64,000 nucleotides of DNA from MR-S7 sp000400995. GTDB lineage: Bacteria; Pseudomonadota; Gammaproteobacteria; Burkholderiales; Burkholderiaceae_C. The notes beneath the pieces are model-generated. The model was not told the origin of the DNA. It did not search any database and was given only the letters and a program-made list of their open reading frames with translations. The translations under genes and the position numbers were made by a program. This document shows, piece after piece, positions 34,359 through 44,192 of this stretch. Every line of letters begins with the position of its first letter. The first letter of the stretch is position 1. The DNA lies in the NCBI RefSeq assembly GCF_045291395.1, contig NZ_CP152342.1:186001-250000 (forward strand), written 5' to 3'.

Positions 34359-36626
34359 ATGTCCGTCGTCAATTCCCTCGGAAAACTGTTCAACCGCAAA
34401 CCTGCCGACCCGGACGCCGATCCGAATCTGCAGGACGCGGGTCAGGATCCCCTGGCTGCTGGCGCGCTGTCCGAGGCCTACCAGGCCGATGCCATGCACA
34501 GCGTCCAGGGCGACCCCGGCGTGCCCTCGCAGTACGGAGACGGCGAATTCGCCGACGAGGACATGGTGGCGCTGCCCCTGCTGGGGCGTGCCACCGCGGC
34601 CAGCCACCAGCGGCGCCTGCTGCTGCTGCTGGGCGTGGGCCTGGTGGTGCTGGCGCTCATCGCAGGCTGGGTGCTGCAGCAGGCCAACCGCTCCGCGCAG
34701 CAGCTGGCCGCCACGGGCCAATCGCTGATGCAGTCGCAGCGCCTGGCCAAGTCGGTGTCGCAGGCCCTGGTGGGCAGCCCGCAGGCGTTCCCCGACGTCG
34801 TGGAAAGCTCGGGCGTGCTGGCGCGCAACGTGCGTGCGCTGGGCAACGGCGATGGCGAGCTGGACGTGCAGGCCCTGGGCGAGCCGTTCAAGCCTGAACT
34901 GGATGCCATCACGCCGCTGATGGAGCGCGCCGAGCGCAATGCCAAGGTGGTGATGGGCCAGCAGAAGATCCTGACCCAGGTCGGCGACGCCCTGCGCACC
35001 ATCAACCGCCAGTCCTCCGACCTGCTGGAGATCGCGGAAACCGTGTCGTCGCTCAAGCTGCAGCAGAACGCGCCGGCGTCGGACATCTCCGCCGCGGGCC
35101 AGCTCGTGATGCTCACGCAGCGCATCGGCAAGTCTGCCAACGAATTCCAGACCACCGAAGGCGTGAGTCCCGAGGCCGTGTTCCTGCTGGGCAAGGACCT
35201 GAACTCCTTCAAGGAGATCGCCCAGGGCATGCTGGACGGCAGCGCCGACCTGCGCCTGTCTCCCACGCGCGATGCGCAGACGCGCGAGCAGCTCGACGCG
35301 CTGATCAAGCTCTACGAGCAGACGCGCACGCAGGCCGGCGCCATCCTGGGCAACCTGCAGGGCCTGGTGTCCGCGCGGGAAGCGCAATCGGCCATCATTG
35401 CCGACAGCGAGCCGCTGCGACGCCAGCTCGAGGGCCTGCAGGCCAAGCTGTCGGCCCAGTCGGGCATGGGGGCGGGGCAGTTCGCGGCCTTGGCCGTCGC
35501 CGGCCTCTTCGTGCTGCTGTGCGGCGTGGGCATTTCCCGCGTGCAGCTGCTGGACAGCCGCAACCGCCAGTCCGCCGCCGAAGCGCTGCAGCGCGATGCC
35601 AAGCGCCAGGAGCAGGAGGCCAAGCGCGTCAACGACGCCAACCAGGCCGCCATTCTGCGTCTCATGAACGAACTGCAGTCGGTGGCCGAGGGCGACCTGA
35701 CCCAGGAGGCCACGGTGACCGAGGACATCACGGGCGCCATCGCCGACTCCGTGAACTACACGGTGGAAGAGCTGCGCCAGCTGGTGGGCAGCGTGCAGAA
35801 CACCGCCGCCCGCGTGGCACAGACCACGGCGCAGGTGGACAGCACTTCCACGGAGCTGCTGGCCGCCTCCACCGAGCAGCTGCGCGAAATCCGGGAAACG
35901 GGCCGCTCGGTGCTGGACATGGCTTCGCGCATCAACGACGTGTCCGCCCAGGCGCAGGAATCGGCCTCGGTGGCCCGCCAGTCGCTGCAAGCCGCCGACT
36001 CCGGCCTGCAGGCCGTGCAGAACGCCATCGGCGGCATGAACGCCATCCGCGACCAGATCCAGGAAACGTCCAAGCGCATCAAGCGCCTGGGCGAATCGTC
36101 GCAGGAGATCGGCGAAATCACCGAGCTGATTTCCGACATTACCGAGCAGACCAACGTGCTGGCCCTGAACGCCGCCATCCAGGCCGCATCCGCCGGTGAA
36201 GCCGGCCGCGGCTTCTCCGTGGTGGCCGAGGAAGTGCAGCGCCTGGCCGAACGCTCGGCGGACGCCACGCGCCAGATATCGGCGCTCGTGAAGGCGATTC
36301 AGACCGACACGCAGGATGCGGTGGCCGCCATGGAGCGCTCCACGCAGGGCGTGGTCGAGGGGGCGCGGCTGTCCGACAGCGCCGGTACCGCGCTGTCCGA
36401 GATCGACCAGGTGTCGCGCCGCCTCGCGGAGCTGATCGAGCAGATCTCGTCCTCCACGTCGCGCGAGGCGGAGCTGGCCAACGGCGTGGCCGACAACATC
36501 CAGCACATCTTCGCGGTGACGGAGCAGACGGGTGAAGGCACCCGCACGACGGCGCAGCAGGTGCGCGAGCTGTCCCACATGGCCGAGGAACTGCGGCAGT
36601 CCGTGGCACGGTTCAAGATCGCCTGA
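34359..36626 (+). CDS. pilJ: Methyl-accepting chemotaxis protein PilJ
   Basis: A 755-residue transducer. After an 80-residue cytoplasmic N-terminus, a membrane segment (LLLLLGVGLVVLALIAGWVL) leads into two PilJ-type periplasmic sensing modules, a second membrane segment (FAALAVAGLFVLLCGVG, about residue 375) and a HAMP-like region. The signalling tip is SDITEQTNVLALNAAIQAAS followed by GEAGRGFSVVAEEVQRLAER. It senses surface contact or pilus state in type IV pilus chemosensing. The N-terminal extension is longer than in Pseudomonas. Confidence 0.92.
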   Translation: MSVVNSLGKLFNRKPADPDADPNLQDAGQDPLAAGALSEAYQADAMHSVQGDPGVPSQYGDGEFADEDMVALPLLGRATAASHQRRLLLLLGVGLVVLALIAGWVLQQANRSAQQLAATGQSLMQSQRLAKSVSQALVGSPQAFPDVVESSGVLARNVRALGNGDGELDVQALGEPFKPELDAITPLMERAERNAKVVMGQQKILTQVGDALRTINRQSSDLLEIAETVSSLKLQQNAPASDISAAGQLVMLTQRIGKSANEFQTTEGVSPEAVFLLGKDLNSFKEIAQGMLDGSADLRLSPTRDAQTREQLDALIKLYEQTRTQAGAILGNLQGLVSAREAQSAIIADSEPLRRQLEGLQAKLSAQSGMGAGQFAALAVAGLFVLLCGVGISRVQLLDSRNRQSAAEALQRDAKRQEQEAKRVNDANQAAILRLMNELQSVAEGDLTQEATVTEDITGAIADSVNYTVEELRQLVGSVQNTAARVAQTTAQVDSTSTELLAASTEQLREIRETGRSVLDMASRINDVSAQAQESASVARQSLQAADSGLQAVQNAIGGMNAIRDQIQETSKRIKRLGESSQEIGEITELISDITEQTNVLALNAAIQAASAGEAGRGFSVVAEEVQRLAERSADATRQISALVKAIQTDTQDAVAAMERSTQGVVEGARLSDSAGTALSEIDQVSRRLAELIEQISSSTSREAELANGVADNIQHIFAVTEQTGEGTRTTAQQVRELSHMAEELRQSVARFKIA

Positions 36627-36673
36627 GCCCATCCCTTCAACGAACTGGCTGCGCGACAGCCGGGGACGCATCC

Positions 36674-39600
36674 ATGTCATCTATCGATGCCGCAAACGCT
36701 CCGGGTGCCGATTGGGCCCAGGGTGAGCAGGATCTCGGGCCCCTCGCATGGGTGCTTGACGAGCTGCGCAAATCCTTGGACGGAGCCGTCAAGGCCATGC
36801 GCAGGTTTGTGCGTGACGCGGAGGTCGCCCGGGAATCCGACCTGGCTTCGCTGGATGCGGGCGCGCTGCGCATCGCACGCCAGCAGTTGCACCAGGCCAG
36901 CGGCGCGCTCGAAATGGTGGGCATGACTCCGCCGGCGCTGGTGCTGCGGGCCATGGAAACCGCCGTGCAGCGCTTTGTTCAGCGGCCCGAACTGTGCAGC
37001 GACGATGCGGCTGAGGTGATCGAGCGCGCGAGCTTCGCCCTGGTCGAATACCTGGAGAACGTGCTTGCCGGCAAGCAGGTGTCTCCCGTGGCCTTGTTCC
37101 CGCAGTACCGCGAGGCCCAGGCCCTGGCGGGAGCGGACCGCGTGCACCCGGCCGACCTGTGGCCGGTGGAGCGGCGCTTCCGCGAGCCCGACCTGCCGGT
37201 GCCCGAAACGCCGTTGTCCTATGGTGCCGAGGCGCGCGCACGCCTGGACAGCGCCGTGCTGCGCATCGTCAAGAACGCCGACGCGGGCGCCTCGGCGGAT
37301 ATGCAGAACACCTGCATGGGGTTCGCGGCAGCGCAGACCGACCGGCAATCGCGCGCGTTCTGGAAGATCTGCGCTGGCTTCTTCGAAGCGCTGGCCCATG
37401 GCATGCTCAAGCCGGACGTGTACGTCAAGCGCGTGGCCTCGCGCGTGCTGATGCAGTATGCGGCCCTGGCCAAGGGCGATGGCGCCATTGCCGATCGGCT
37501 GGTGCAAGACCTGCTGTTCTTCTGCGCCCAGGCAGATGCGGCACGCACGGCCGCCGATGCGCCCGCGCTGCTCGCCGTGCGGCAGGCCTTCGGGCTGGAC
37601 CGGTACAAGCCGGTGGACTACGACACCCCGCGTTTCGGCCTGTTCGACCCGGCCCTCCTGGCCCAGGCGCGCAAGCGCATCGCGGCCGCGACGGAGACGT
37701 GGTCTGCGCTGGCGGGCGGGGACCGCCTCAAGCTCAAGCCAGCCGCCGACCAGTTCAGCCTGGTGTGCGATTCGCTGCGCAAGCTCCATCCGGACAGTGA
37801 ACCGCTGGCCCAGGCGCTGACGCGTGCCGTCGAGGCGACCACGCGCGCGGGAGAACCGCCGTCGGCGGCACTGGCCATGGAAGTGGCCACCTCGGTCCTG
37901 TACCTGCAGGCGTCCTTCGAGGAGCTGGACGTGGCCCAGGAGTACATGGCCGAGCGCGCAGCGCGCCTGGCCGACCGGCTCGACGGTGTGGCCGCGGGCG
38001 GTGAGCCCCAGCCGCTCGAGCAGTGGATGGAGGAACTGTACCGCCGCGTAAGCGACCACCAGACCATGGGTAGCGTGGTGGACGAATTGCGCGCGACGCT
38101 GGCGGAAGCCGAGAAGTCCATGGACCAGTTCTTCCGCAACCCGGAGGACGTCGCGGCGCTCAAGCCCGTGCCGGGCTGCCTGCAGCAGATGCGCGGCGTT
38201 CTGTCGGTGCTCGGCCTGGACCAGGCATCGCTGGCGGTGGTGCGCATGCGCGATACCGTCGAGCGCCTGCTGATCAACGATATCCCCGCGCAGGAGCGCC
38301 AGGGCGTCTTCGAAAAGCTCGGCAACAGCCTGGGCGCGCTGGGCTTTCTCATCGACATGCTGAGCTACCAGCGCACGATGGCGCGCAAGCTCTTCGTCTA
38401 TGACGAGGAACTGGGAGAGCTGCGGATCCTCATGGGGCGTGTGCGCACGCGCGCTGCCGACAGCCCGCGAGAGGCCGAGGCCGCGCTCGAGTCACGCGGC
38501 CAGGAGCCCGAAGCCGAACTGGCGTTTCCCGATGCGCCGGAACTCACCGAGCCCTCGCCCGCGCAGGACACCGCACCCGCCCTGCTGGTCGACCTGGATT
38601 TTTCACTGCCGGCCACGCAAGAGGCCGCGGTGTCGTCCCCCGTGCCTCTGGACGTACCAGTGTCCGATGCGGCGGAGCCGGCCAGCGTGGCCCCTCCCGT
38701 GCCGCAGGACGACGATGGGGAGGACGAACTCCTGGACATCTTCCTGGAGGAAGCGCGGGAAGTGGTGGCCAACGGCCTGGCTGCCGTCGCGGCACTGCAC
38801 AACGAACCCGGAGACCTGAGCGAGCAGACCACGCTCAGGCGTGCGTTCCACACGCTCAAGGGCAGCTCGCGCATGGTCGGGTTGAACGATTTTGGCGAGG
38901 CCGCATGGTCCATGGAGCAGACGCTCAATGCCTGGCTGGCGGAGCAAAAGCCCATCAAGGCGCCGCTGCTGCAATTGTCGAGCGAAGCACTGCAGGCATT
39001 TGGCCGCTGGGCGGACGATATTGCGACTGGATCGGCGGACCATTGGAATCCGCAGGCATTCCAGGCCACGGCCGATGCGATGCGCGTGGAGGGCACCCTC
39101 GTGCCCCTGGAAGTGCCCGGCGCTGCGCAGCCGCAAGCGGTTCCCGAACCTGCCGCGCTGCCGCAGGAGCCTGAGGCGGCCGAAGCGGCCGAGGTGCCCC
39201 TGCCGGAGGATGAATCCCCGGCCGATACGATGCCCGGACCCGCGCAGGCCGAGGCGGCGCCTCTCGAGTTTGACCTGCTGCTGCCCGACATTGACCTGGG
39301 GCAGGCCGATGATTTCGCGGACACCTCGATCCATGAGGCCGAAGAAGCACCCTCCCCGGAGGACGCACCTGCCGAGCTCACTGCGGCGGAGCTGGTGGAA
39401 GAGATCGATTTCGCGGTCTTCGAGCAGGCGGTGGAGGCCGCGGCGCAGCAGGAGGCGCCCGCTGCCGAGGCTCCTGCGGAGCCTGCGGTGCAGGAGGCGC
39501 CTTCACAGGAAGAGGCGTTCTTCATCGCGACGGATATCACCCCCGAATTCATCCTGGAAGAGCCCGAGGGAGCACCGGACCCGCACGCAGCCAGCGCCGA

Positions 39601-42600
39601 GCCCGAGATTCCCCAGGAGCCCGAGGTGCCCGCGGAGGAAAGCCTCGATGCAGCCGCGGCTGCGCCGGTCGATGAGGCCGTCAAGGTCATCGAGCACCTG
39701 CGCATCGGCATACCGCTGTACAACGTCTACCTCAACGAAGCGGACGAATGGTCGCGCCGGCTGGTCACGTCGCTGCAGGAGTGGTCGCTGGAGCTGCACC
39801 GACCGCTGCCCGATACGGCGGTGGCGCTGGCCCATTCCCTCGCAGGCAGCTCCGCCACCGTGGGGTTCGCGGCGCTGTCGGAAATGGCGCGCATGCTGGA
39901 GCATGCGCTGCAGCACGTGCAGTTGCAGCCGCGCGGCCTGCCCGAGCAGGCGGAGTGCTTCAATGCAGCAGCCGACGACATCCGCCGCCTGCTGCACCAG
40001 TTCGCCGCCGGCTTCCTCAAGGAGCCCAACGCGCAGTTGCTGGAGCAGTTGCAAGCCATCCTGCAGACCGAGGTGACCAGCGGCATGGCCCAGCTGGAGG
40101 ACGAGGCTGCCGAAGGGGAGGGCGCGGACGCCGTCGAAGCCCCTGCGCCGCTCGCCGTGGCGCAGGCCCTGCCCTCGGCGCAGCCGGCCACGGAACTGGA
40201 CCGCGACCAACTGATCGATGACGCCATCGCGCATGCCGTGGCATCCAGCGTCGATGACGACATCGACGTGCTGGACATCATCGACCCCGACCTGTTCCCG
40301 ATCTTCGAGGAAGAGGCGCTGGAATTGCTGCCCACCCTCGGCGCCGCGCTGCGCCAGTGGTCGGCACGCCCCGAGAACCTGGGCGCGCGCAGCGAGTTGC
40401 TGCGCGCCCTGCACACTCTCAAGGGCAGCGCCCGCCTGGCGGGTGCGATGCGGCTGGGTGAAATGGCCCACCGCATGGAAACCGCCGTCGAGCAGATCGA
40501 CACGGAAGCCTTGACGGCGCAGGACATCGAGCCCTTGCTGGCGAGCTTCGATGGCCTGCAGGCGAGCTTCGACGCATTGCGCACCATCGGCGCGCAGCCT
40601 TTGACCGAACCCGTGGCCGTACCGGCGGCCACCCTGCCGGACGAGCCGGCGGCTGCAGCGCCCGCGGCCGAGCTGGCTGCGGCCCAGCCCAAGCCTCTTG
40701 CAGTGGCGCCGATGGTGCGGCCCGTGGCCAGCGCGCCGGCACGCACGGCCGGCGGGCAGTCGGTGCGGGTGCGCGCGCAGCTGCTGGACCGCCTGGTGAA
40801 CCAGGCGGGCGAGGTGATGATCGCCCGCTCGCGCCTGGACGCGCGCATGACGCAGTTGCGCGGCTCGCTGGACGACCTGACGGGCAACCTGGAGCGCCTG
40901 CGCCAGCAGCTGCGCGACATCGAGGTGCAGGCCGAATCGCAGATGCAGTCGCGCCTGGCGCTGTCCAAGGATTCGGCGGCGGGCTTCGACCCGCTGGAGT
41001 TCGACCGCTTCACGCGCGTGCAGGAGCTCACGCGCATGATGGCCGAGTCGGTGAACGACGTGGCCACGGTGCAGCGCAACATGCAACGCGCGATGGAGGG
41101 CGCCGAGGACGACCTGATCGCCCAGGGCCGGCAGGCGCGCGAGCTGCAGCGCGACCTGCTGCGCACCCGCATGGTGGAGTTCGAAGGCATCTCCGAGCGC
41201 CTTTATGCCGTGGTGCGCCAGGCTTCCAAGGAAACGGGCAAGCAGATCAAGCTGGACATCTCCGGAGGCTCCATCGAAATGGACCGGGGCGTGCTGGACC
41301 GCATGACGCCCGCCTTCGAGCACCTGCTGCGCAACTGCGCCGGCCACGGCATCGAGGCCCCCGAGGCACGGGTCGCCGCGGGCAAGCCTGCCGTGGGCAC
41401 CATCACCATCGCGCTGCGGCACGAGGGCAACGACGTCTCGGTGGAGTTCCGCGACGACGGAGCGGGCCTGGACATCGACCGCATCCGTGCCAAGGCCGTG
41501 GCACAGGGGCTGATCGCGCAAGACGCGCCGCTCACCGACGCCGATGCGGCGCAGCTCATCTTCATGCCGGGCTTTTCCACCGCGACGGAGGTCACGGGCC
41601 TGGCGGGCCGCGGCATCGGCATGGACGTGGTGCGCTCGGAAGTCAACGCGCTGGGCGGCCGCATCGAAACCGAGACGGCTGCGGGCCGGGGCTCGTCGTT
41701 CCGCATGGTGCTGCCGCTGACGACGGCCGTGACGCAGGTGGTGATGCTGCGCGCGGGCACGCTCACGTTCGGCGTTCCTGCCAGCCTCATCGAGATCGTG
41801 CGCCGCACCACGGGCGCGGAGCTCGATACCGCCTATGCCGGCCACAGCTTCCACGATGGCATGGACGACCTGCCCTTCTACTGGGCGGGCGCCCTGCTGC
41901 AGGCCTCCGCGCGCAGCCAGGAAGTGGCGGGCAAGAGCCGCCCCGTGGTCATTCTGCGCAGCGCGTCGCAGCGCATCGCGGTGCACGTGGACGAAGTGCT
42001 GGGCAACCAGGAAGTGGTGGTGAAGAACCTGGGGCCGCAGCTGTCGCGCCTGCCGGGCCTGGCCGGCATGTCCGTGCTGGCTTCCGGCGCCGTGGTGCTG
42101 ATCTACAACCCCGTGGCGCTGTCCACGGTGTATGGCGAACAGGTGCGCAGCGCCACGCATGCGCCGGCCGTTGCCGAGGCGCCCGCAACGCCCGAAGCGG
42201 CGCCGCAGGCCTCCGCCAGCCAGGTGCCGCTGGTCCTGGTGGTGGACGACTCCATCACCGTGCGCCGCGTCACCCAGCGCCTGCTGCAGCGCGAAGGCTA
42301 CCGCGTGGCGCTGGCGGCCGACGGCCTGCAGGCGCTGGAGCGGCTGCAGGAGGAGCGGCCGGCGGTGGTGCTCTCGGACATCGAGATGCCGCGCATGGAC
42401 GGCTTCGACCTGGCCCGCAACATCCGCGCCGACGCGGCGCTGCACGGCCTGCCGATCATCATGATCACCTCGCGCATCGCGCAGAAGCACCGCGACCACG
42501 CGATGGAGCTGGGCGTGAACCACTACCTCGGCAAACCCTACTCCGACGAGGAATTGCTGAGCCTGGTGCAGCACTACACCCGCCAGGCCGCCGAGGTGCC

Positions 42601-42610
42601 AAGCGCCTGA
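36674..42610 (+). CDS. pilL: Hybrid chemosensory histidine kinase PilL/ChpA
   Basis: A 1978-residue CheA-type kinase. Three histidine phosphotransfer sites can be read: FHTLKGSS (His726), LAHSLAGSS (His1054) and LHTLKGSA (His1247), plus an N-terminal region resembling FimL/Hpt-like helices. They are linked by long Ala-Pro-Glu-rich spacers (about 640-700 and 830-1000). The kinase core has a slightly altered N-box (LLRNCAGHGIEAPE) and GLAGRGIGMDVVRSEV; a CheW-like domain (about 1685-1820) and a receiver domain with Asp1902 (VVLSDIEMPRMDG) follow. It phosphorylates PilG/PilH to control pilus dynamics. Last gene of the cluster. Confidence 0.93.
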   Translation: MSSIDAANAPGADWAQGEQDLGPLAWVLDELRKSLDGAVKAMRRFVRDAEVARESDLASLDAGALRIARQQLHQASGALEMVGMTPPALVLRAMETAVQRFVQRPELCSDDAAEVIERASFALVEYLENVLAGKQVSPVALFPQYREAQALAGADRVHPADLWPVERRFREPDLPVPETPLSYGAEARARLDSAVLRIVKNADAGASADMQNTCMGFAAAQTDRQSRAFWKICAGFFEALAHGMLKPDVYVKRVASRVLMQYAALAKGDGAIADRLVQDLLFFCAQADAARTAADAPALLAVRQAFGLDRYKPVDYDTPRFGLFDPALLAQARKRIAAATETWSALAGGDRLKLKPAADQFSLVCDSLRKLHPDSEPLAQALTRAVEATTRAGEPPSAALAMEVATSVLYLQASFEELDVAQEYMAERAARLADRLDGVAAGGEPQPLEQWMEELYRRVSDHQTMGSVVDELRATLAEAEKSMDQFFRNPEDVAALKPVPGCLQQMRGVLSVLGLDQASLAVVRMRDTVERLLINDIPAQERQGVFEKLGNSLGALGFLIDMLSYQRTMARKLFVYDEELGELRILMGRVRTRAADSPREAEAALESRGQEPEAELAFPDAPELTEPSPAQDTAPALLVDLDFSLPATQEAAVSSPVPLDVPVSDAAEPASVAPPVPQDDDGEDELLDIFLEEAREVVANGLAAVAALHNEPGDLSEQTTLRRAFHTLKGSSRMVGLNDFGEAAWSMEQTLNAWLAEQKPIKAPLLQLSSEALQAFGRWADDIATGSADHWNPQAFQATADAMRVEGTLVPLEVPGAAQPQAVPEPAALPQEPEAAEAAEVPLPEDESPADTMPGPAQAEAAPLEFDLLLPDIDLGQADDFADTSIHEAEEAPSPEDAPAELTAAELVEEIDFAVFEQAVEAAAQQEAPAAEAPAEPAVQEAPSQEEAFFIATDITPEFILEEPEGAPDPHAASAEPEIPQEPEVPAEESLDAAAAAPVDEAVKVIEHLRIGIPLYNVYLNEADEWSRRLVTSLQEWSLELHRPLPDTAVALAHSLAGSSATVGFAALSEMARMLEHALQHVQLQPRGLPEQAECFNAAADDIRRLLHQFAAGFLKEPNAQLLEQLQAILQTEVTSGMAQLEDEAAEGEGADAVEAPAPLAVAQALPSAQPATELDRDQLIDDAIAHAVASSVDDDIDVLDIIDPDLFPIFEEEALELLPTLGAALRQWSARPENLGARSELLRALHTLKGSARLAGAMRLGEMAHRMETAVEQIDTEALTAQDIEPLLASFDGLQASFDALRTIGAQPLTEPVAVPAATLPDEPAAAAPAAELAAAQPKPLAVAPMVRPVASAPARTAGGQSVRVRAQLLDRLVNQAGEVMIARSRLDARMTQLRGSLDDLTGNLERLRQQLRDIEVQAESQMQSRLALSKDSAAGFDPLEFDRFTRVQELTRMMAESVNDVATVQRNMQRAMEGAEDDLIAQGRQARELQRDLLRTRMVEFEGISERLYAVVRQASKETGKQIKLDISGGSIEMDRGVLDRMTPAFEHLLRNCAGHGIEAPEARVAAGKPAVGTITIALRHEGNDVSVEFRDDGAGLDIDRIRAKAVAQGLIAQDAPLTDADAAQLIFMPGFSTATEVTGLAGRGIGMDVVRSEVNALGGRIETETAAGRGSSFRMVLPLTTAVTQVVMLRAGTLTFGVPASLIEIVRRTTGAELDTAYAGHSFHDGMDDLPFYWAGALLQASARSQEVAGKSRPVVILRSASQRIAVHVDEVLGNQEVVVKNLGPQLSRLPGLAGMSVLASGAVVLIYNPVALSTVYGEQVRSATHAPAVAEAPATPEAAPQASASQVPLVLVVDDSITVRRVTQRLLQREGYRVALAADGLQALERLQEERPAVVLSDIEMPRMDGFDLARNIRADAALHGLPIIMITSRIAQKHRDHAMELGVNHYLGKPYSDEELLSLVQHYTRQAAEVPSA

Positions 42611-42620
42611 CGCAGCGCAT

Positions 42621-42647
42621 CCGCGGGGCCTTCGCCGGGCCCCGCGG
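42621..42647 (+). terminator. GC-rich hairpin after pilL
   Basis: ccgcggggcc (42621-42630) and ggccccgcgg (42638-42647) are perfect complements with a 7-base loop. There is no T-run, so it is either a weak terminator or a transcript-stabilising structure at the end of the pil-chp cluster. Confidence 0.45.
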
Positions 42648-42668
42648 CGCAGGCCCTAAAATCGGGCC

Positions 42669-43280
42669 ATGCCTGCCGAGTCCGCGCCCATGAACCTGAC
42701 GCACCACTTCCTGATCGCCATGCCGGGGCTGGAAGATGCGTCCTTCGCGCGCAGCGTGGTGTACCTGTGCGAGCACAGCGAGCGCGGCGCGCTGGGCCTG
42801 ATCATCAACAAGCCCATGGACATCAGCCTGGAAGGGCTGTTCGAGAAGGTGGACCTGTCGCTCGGGCGCAAGGACCTCACGCGCGAGCCCGTGTTCCAGG
42901 GCGGGCCGGTGCAGACCGAGCGGGGCTTCGTGCTGCACGATTCCATGCGCGCCGCCGCCGCGTCGGACGACGAAGAGGCGGACGACTCCGCCTACGCCTC
43001 GACCATGGCCATCCCCGGCGGACTGGAGATGACCACCTCCAAGGACGTGCTGGAGGCGCTGTCGCACGGCGCCGGGCCGCGGCGCGTGCTGGTCACGCTG
43101 GGCTACTCGTCCTGGGGCGAGGGCCAGCTCGAATCCGAACTGGCCGAGAACAGCTGGCTGACCGTGGGCGCCGACCCGGCAGTGATCTTCGAGACCCCCG
43201 TGGGCGAGCGCTACGACCGTGCCCTGGGCCTGCTGGGGCTGCAGGCGTGGATGCTGTCGCCCGAAGCGGGGCGTGCATGA
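42669..43280 (+). CDS. YqgE/AlgH family protein (UPF0301)
   Basis: A 203-residue cytoplasmic protein of the YqgE/AlgH family, whose function is unsettled. It contains NLTHHFLIAMPGLEDASFAR, GALGLIINKPMD and VFQGGPVQTERGFVLH. The conserved domain starts at the internal ATG 42690 (MNLTHHF), so either 42669 or 42690 may be the real start. Its stop overlaps the ruvX start (ATGA at 43277-43280), the common yqgE-ruvX arrangement, and it heads the pyrimidine operon. Confidence 0.9.
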   Translation: MPAESAPMNLTHHFLIAMPGLEDASFARSVVYLCEHSERGALGLIINKPMDISLEGLFEKVDLSLGRKDLTREPVFQGGPVQTERGFVLHDSMRAAAASDDEEADDSAYASTMAIPGGLEMTTSKDVLEALSHGAGPRRVLVTLGYSSWGEGQLESELAENSWLTVGADPAVIFETPVGERYDRALGLLGLQAWMLSPEAGRA

Positions 43281-43696
43281 GCGGCCAGCCTGCCCCGGCC
43301 GTCCTCCCCGCGCACTTCCAATCCTTCCTGGCCTTCGATTTCGGACTCAAGCGCACCGGGGTCGCGGTTGGCACGCGTATGCTGCGCACGGCCACGCCGC
43401 AGGCCACGATCCGCGCCGAGGGCGATGCGCGCTTCGCCCAGGTGGCCGAGCGCATCCGCGAGTGGCAGCCCGACGCGCTGGTGGTAGGCGTGCCCCTGCA
43501 TCCCGACGGCGCGCCGCACGAGAACACGGCGCGCGCGCAGAAGTTCGCGCGCCAGCTGCGCGGGCGCTTCGGCCTGCAGGTCTTCGAGGTGGACGAGCGC
43601 TACAGCACCACCGAGGCGCATGCGCAAGGCGCGCGGGACGCCGACGCGGCCTCTGCCTGCATCATCCTGGAACAGTTTTTGAGGAGTCTTCCATGA
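43277..43696 (+). CDS. ruvX: Holliday junction resolvase-like RuvX (YqgF)
   Basis: A 139-residue RNase H-fold nuclease: LAFDFGLKRTGVAVG (first acidic residue), LVVGVPLHPDG and the C-terminal ARDADAASACIILEQFL with its aspartate. YqgF proteins process the pre-16S rRNA 5' end. It overlaps yqgE and pyrR by four bases each. Confidence 0.93.
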   Translation: MSGQPAPAVLPAHFQSFLAFDFGLKRTGVAVGTRMLRTATPQATIRAEGDARFAQVAERIREWQPDALVVGVPLHPDGAPHENTARAQKFARQLRGRFGLQVFEVDERYSTTEAHAQGARDADAASACIILEQFLRSLP

Positions 43697-44190
43697 GTTA
43701 CCTGACGCTGGACGCCGAGGCGCTCTACGCCGAGCTGCTGCGCGGCGTGCGCGCGCTGCGCGGGCCGGATACGCAACTGGCGGGCATCGCCTCGGGCGGC
43801 GCGTGGCTGGCCGAGCGGCTGCAGAAGGATCTGGGCCTGCCCGGCAGCGCGGGCGTGCTGTCGTCCAGCATGCACCGCGACGATTTCGCCAGCCGGGGCC
43901 TGGCCGCGAGCACGCAGACCACGTTGCCGTTCGACGTGAACGGCGCCGACATCCTCGTGCTCGACGATGTGCTCTACACCGGCCGCACCATCCGCGCCGT
44001 GCTCAACGAGCTGTTCGACTACGGCCGCCCGGCCCGCGTGCGCCTGGCGGTGCTAGTGGACCGCGGCGGGCGCGAGCTGCCCGTGGCGGCCGAGTTCGCC
44101 GCCGCGCGCGTCGCGCTGCCGGCCACCCAATCGCTGTCGCTTGCCCGCACCGAGGGCGGCGCCTTCCACTTCGACATCAAAGAGGTCTGA
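43693..44190 (+). CDS. pyrR: Bifunctional pyr operon regulator/uracil phosphoribosyltransferase PyrR
   Basis: A 165-residue type I phosphoribosyltransferase. The PRPP loop is DILVLDDVLYTGRTIRAVLN; DFASRGL and the C-terminal FHFDIKEV also fit PyrR. In Firmicutes PyrR attenuates the pyr operon; in Gram-negatives its regulatory role is less clear. It lies directly upstream of pyrB and is coupled to ruvX. Confidence 0.92.
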   Translation: MSYLTLDAEALYAELLRGVRALRGPDTQLAGIASGGAWLAERLQKDLGLPGSAGVLSSSMHRDDFASRGLAASTQTTLPFDVNGADILVLDDVLYTGRTIRAVLNELFDYGRPARVRLAVLVDRGGRELPVAAEFAAARVALPATQSLSLARTEGGAFHFDIKEV

Positions 44191-44192
44191 CG

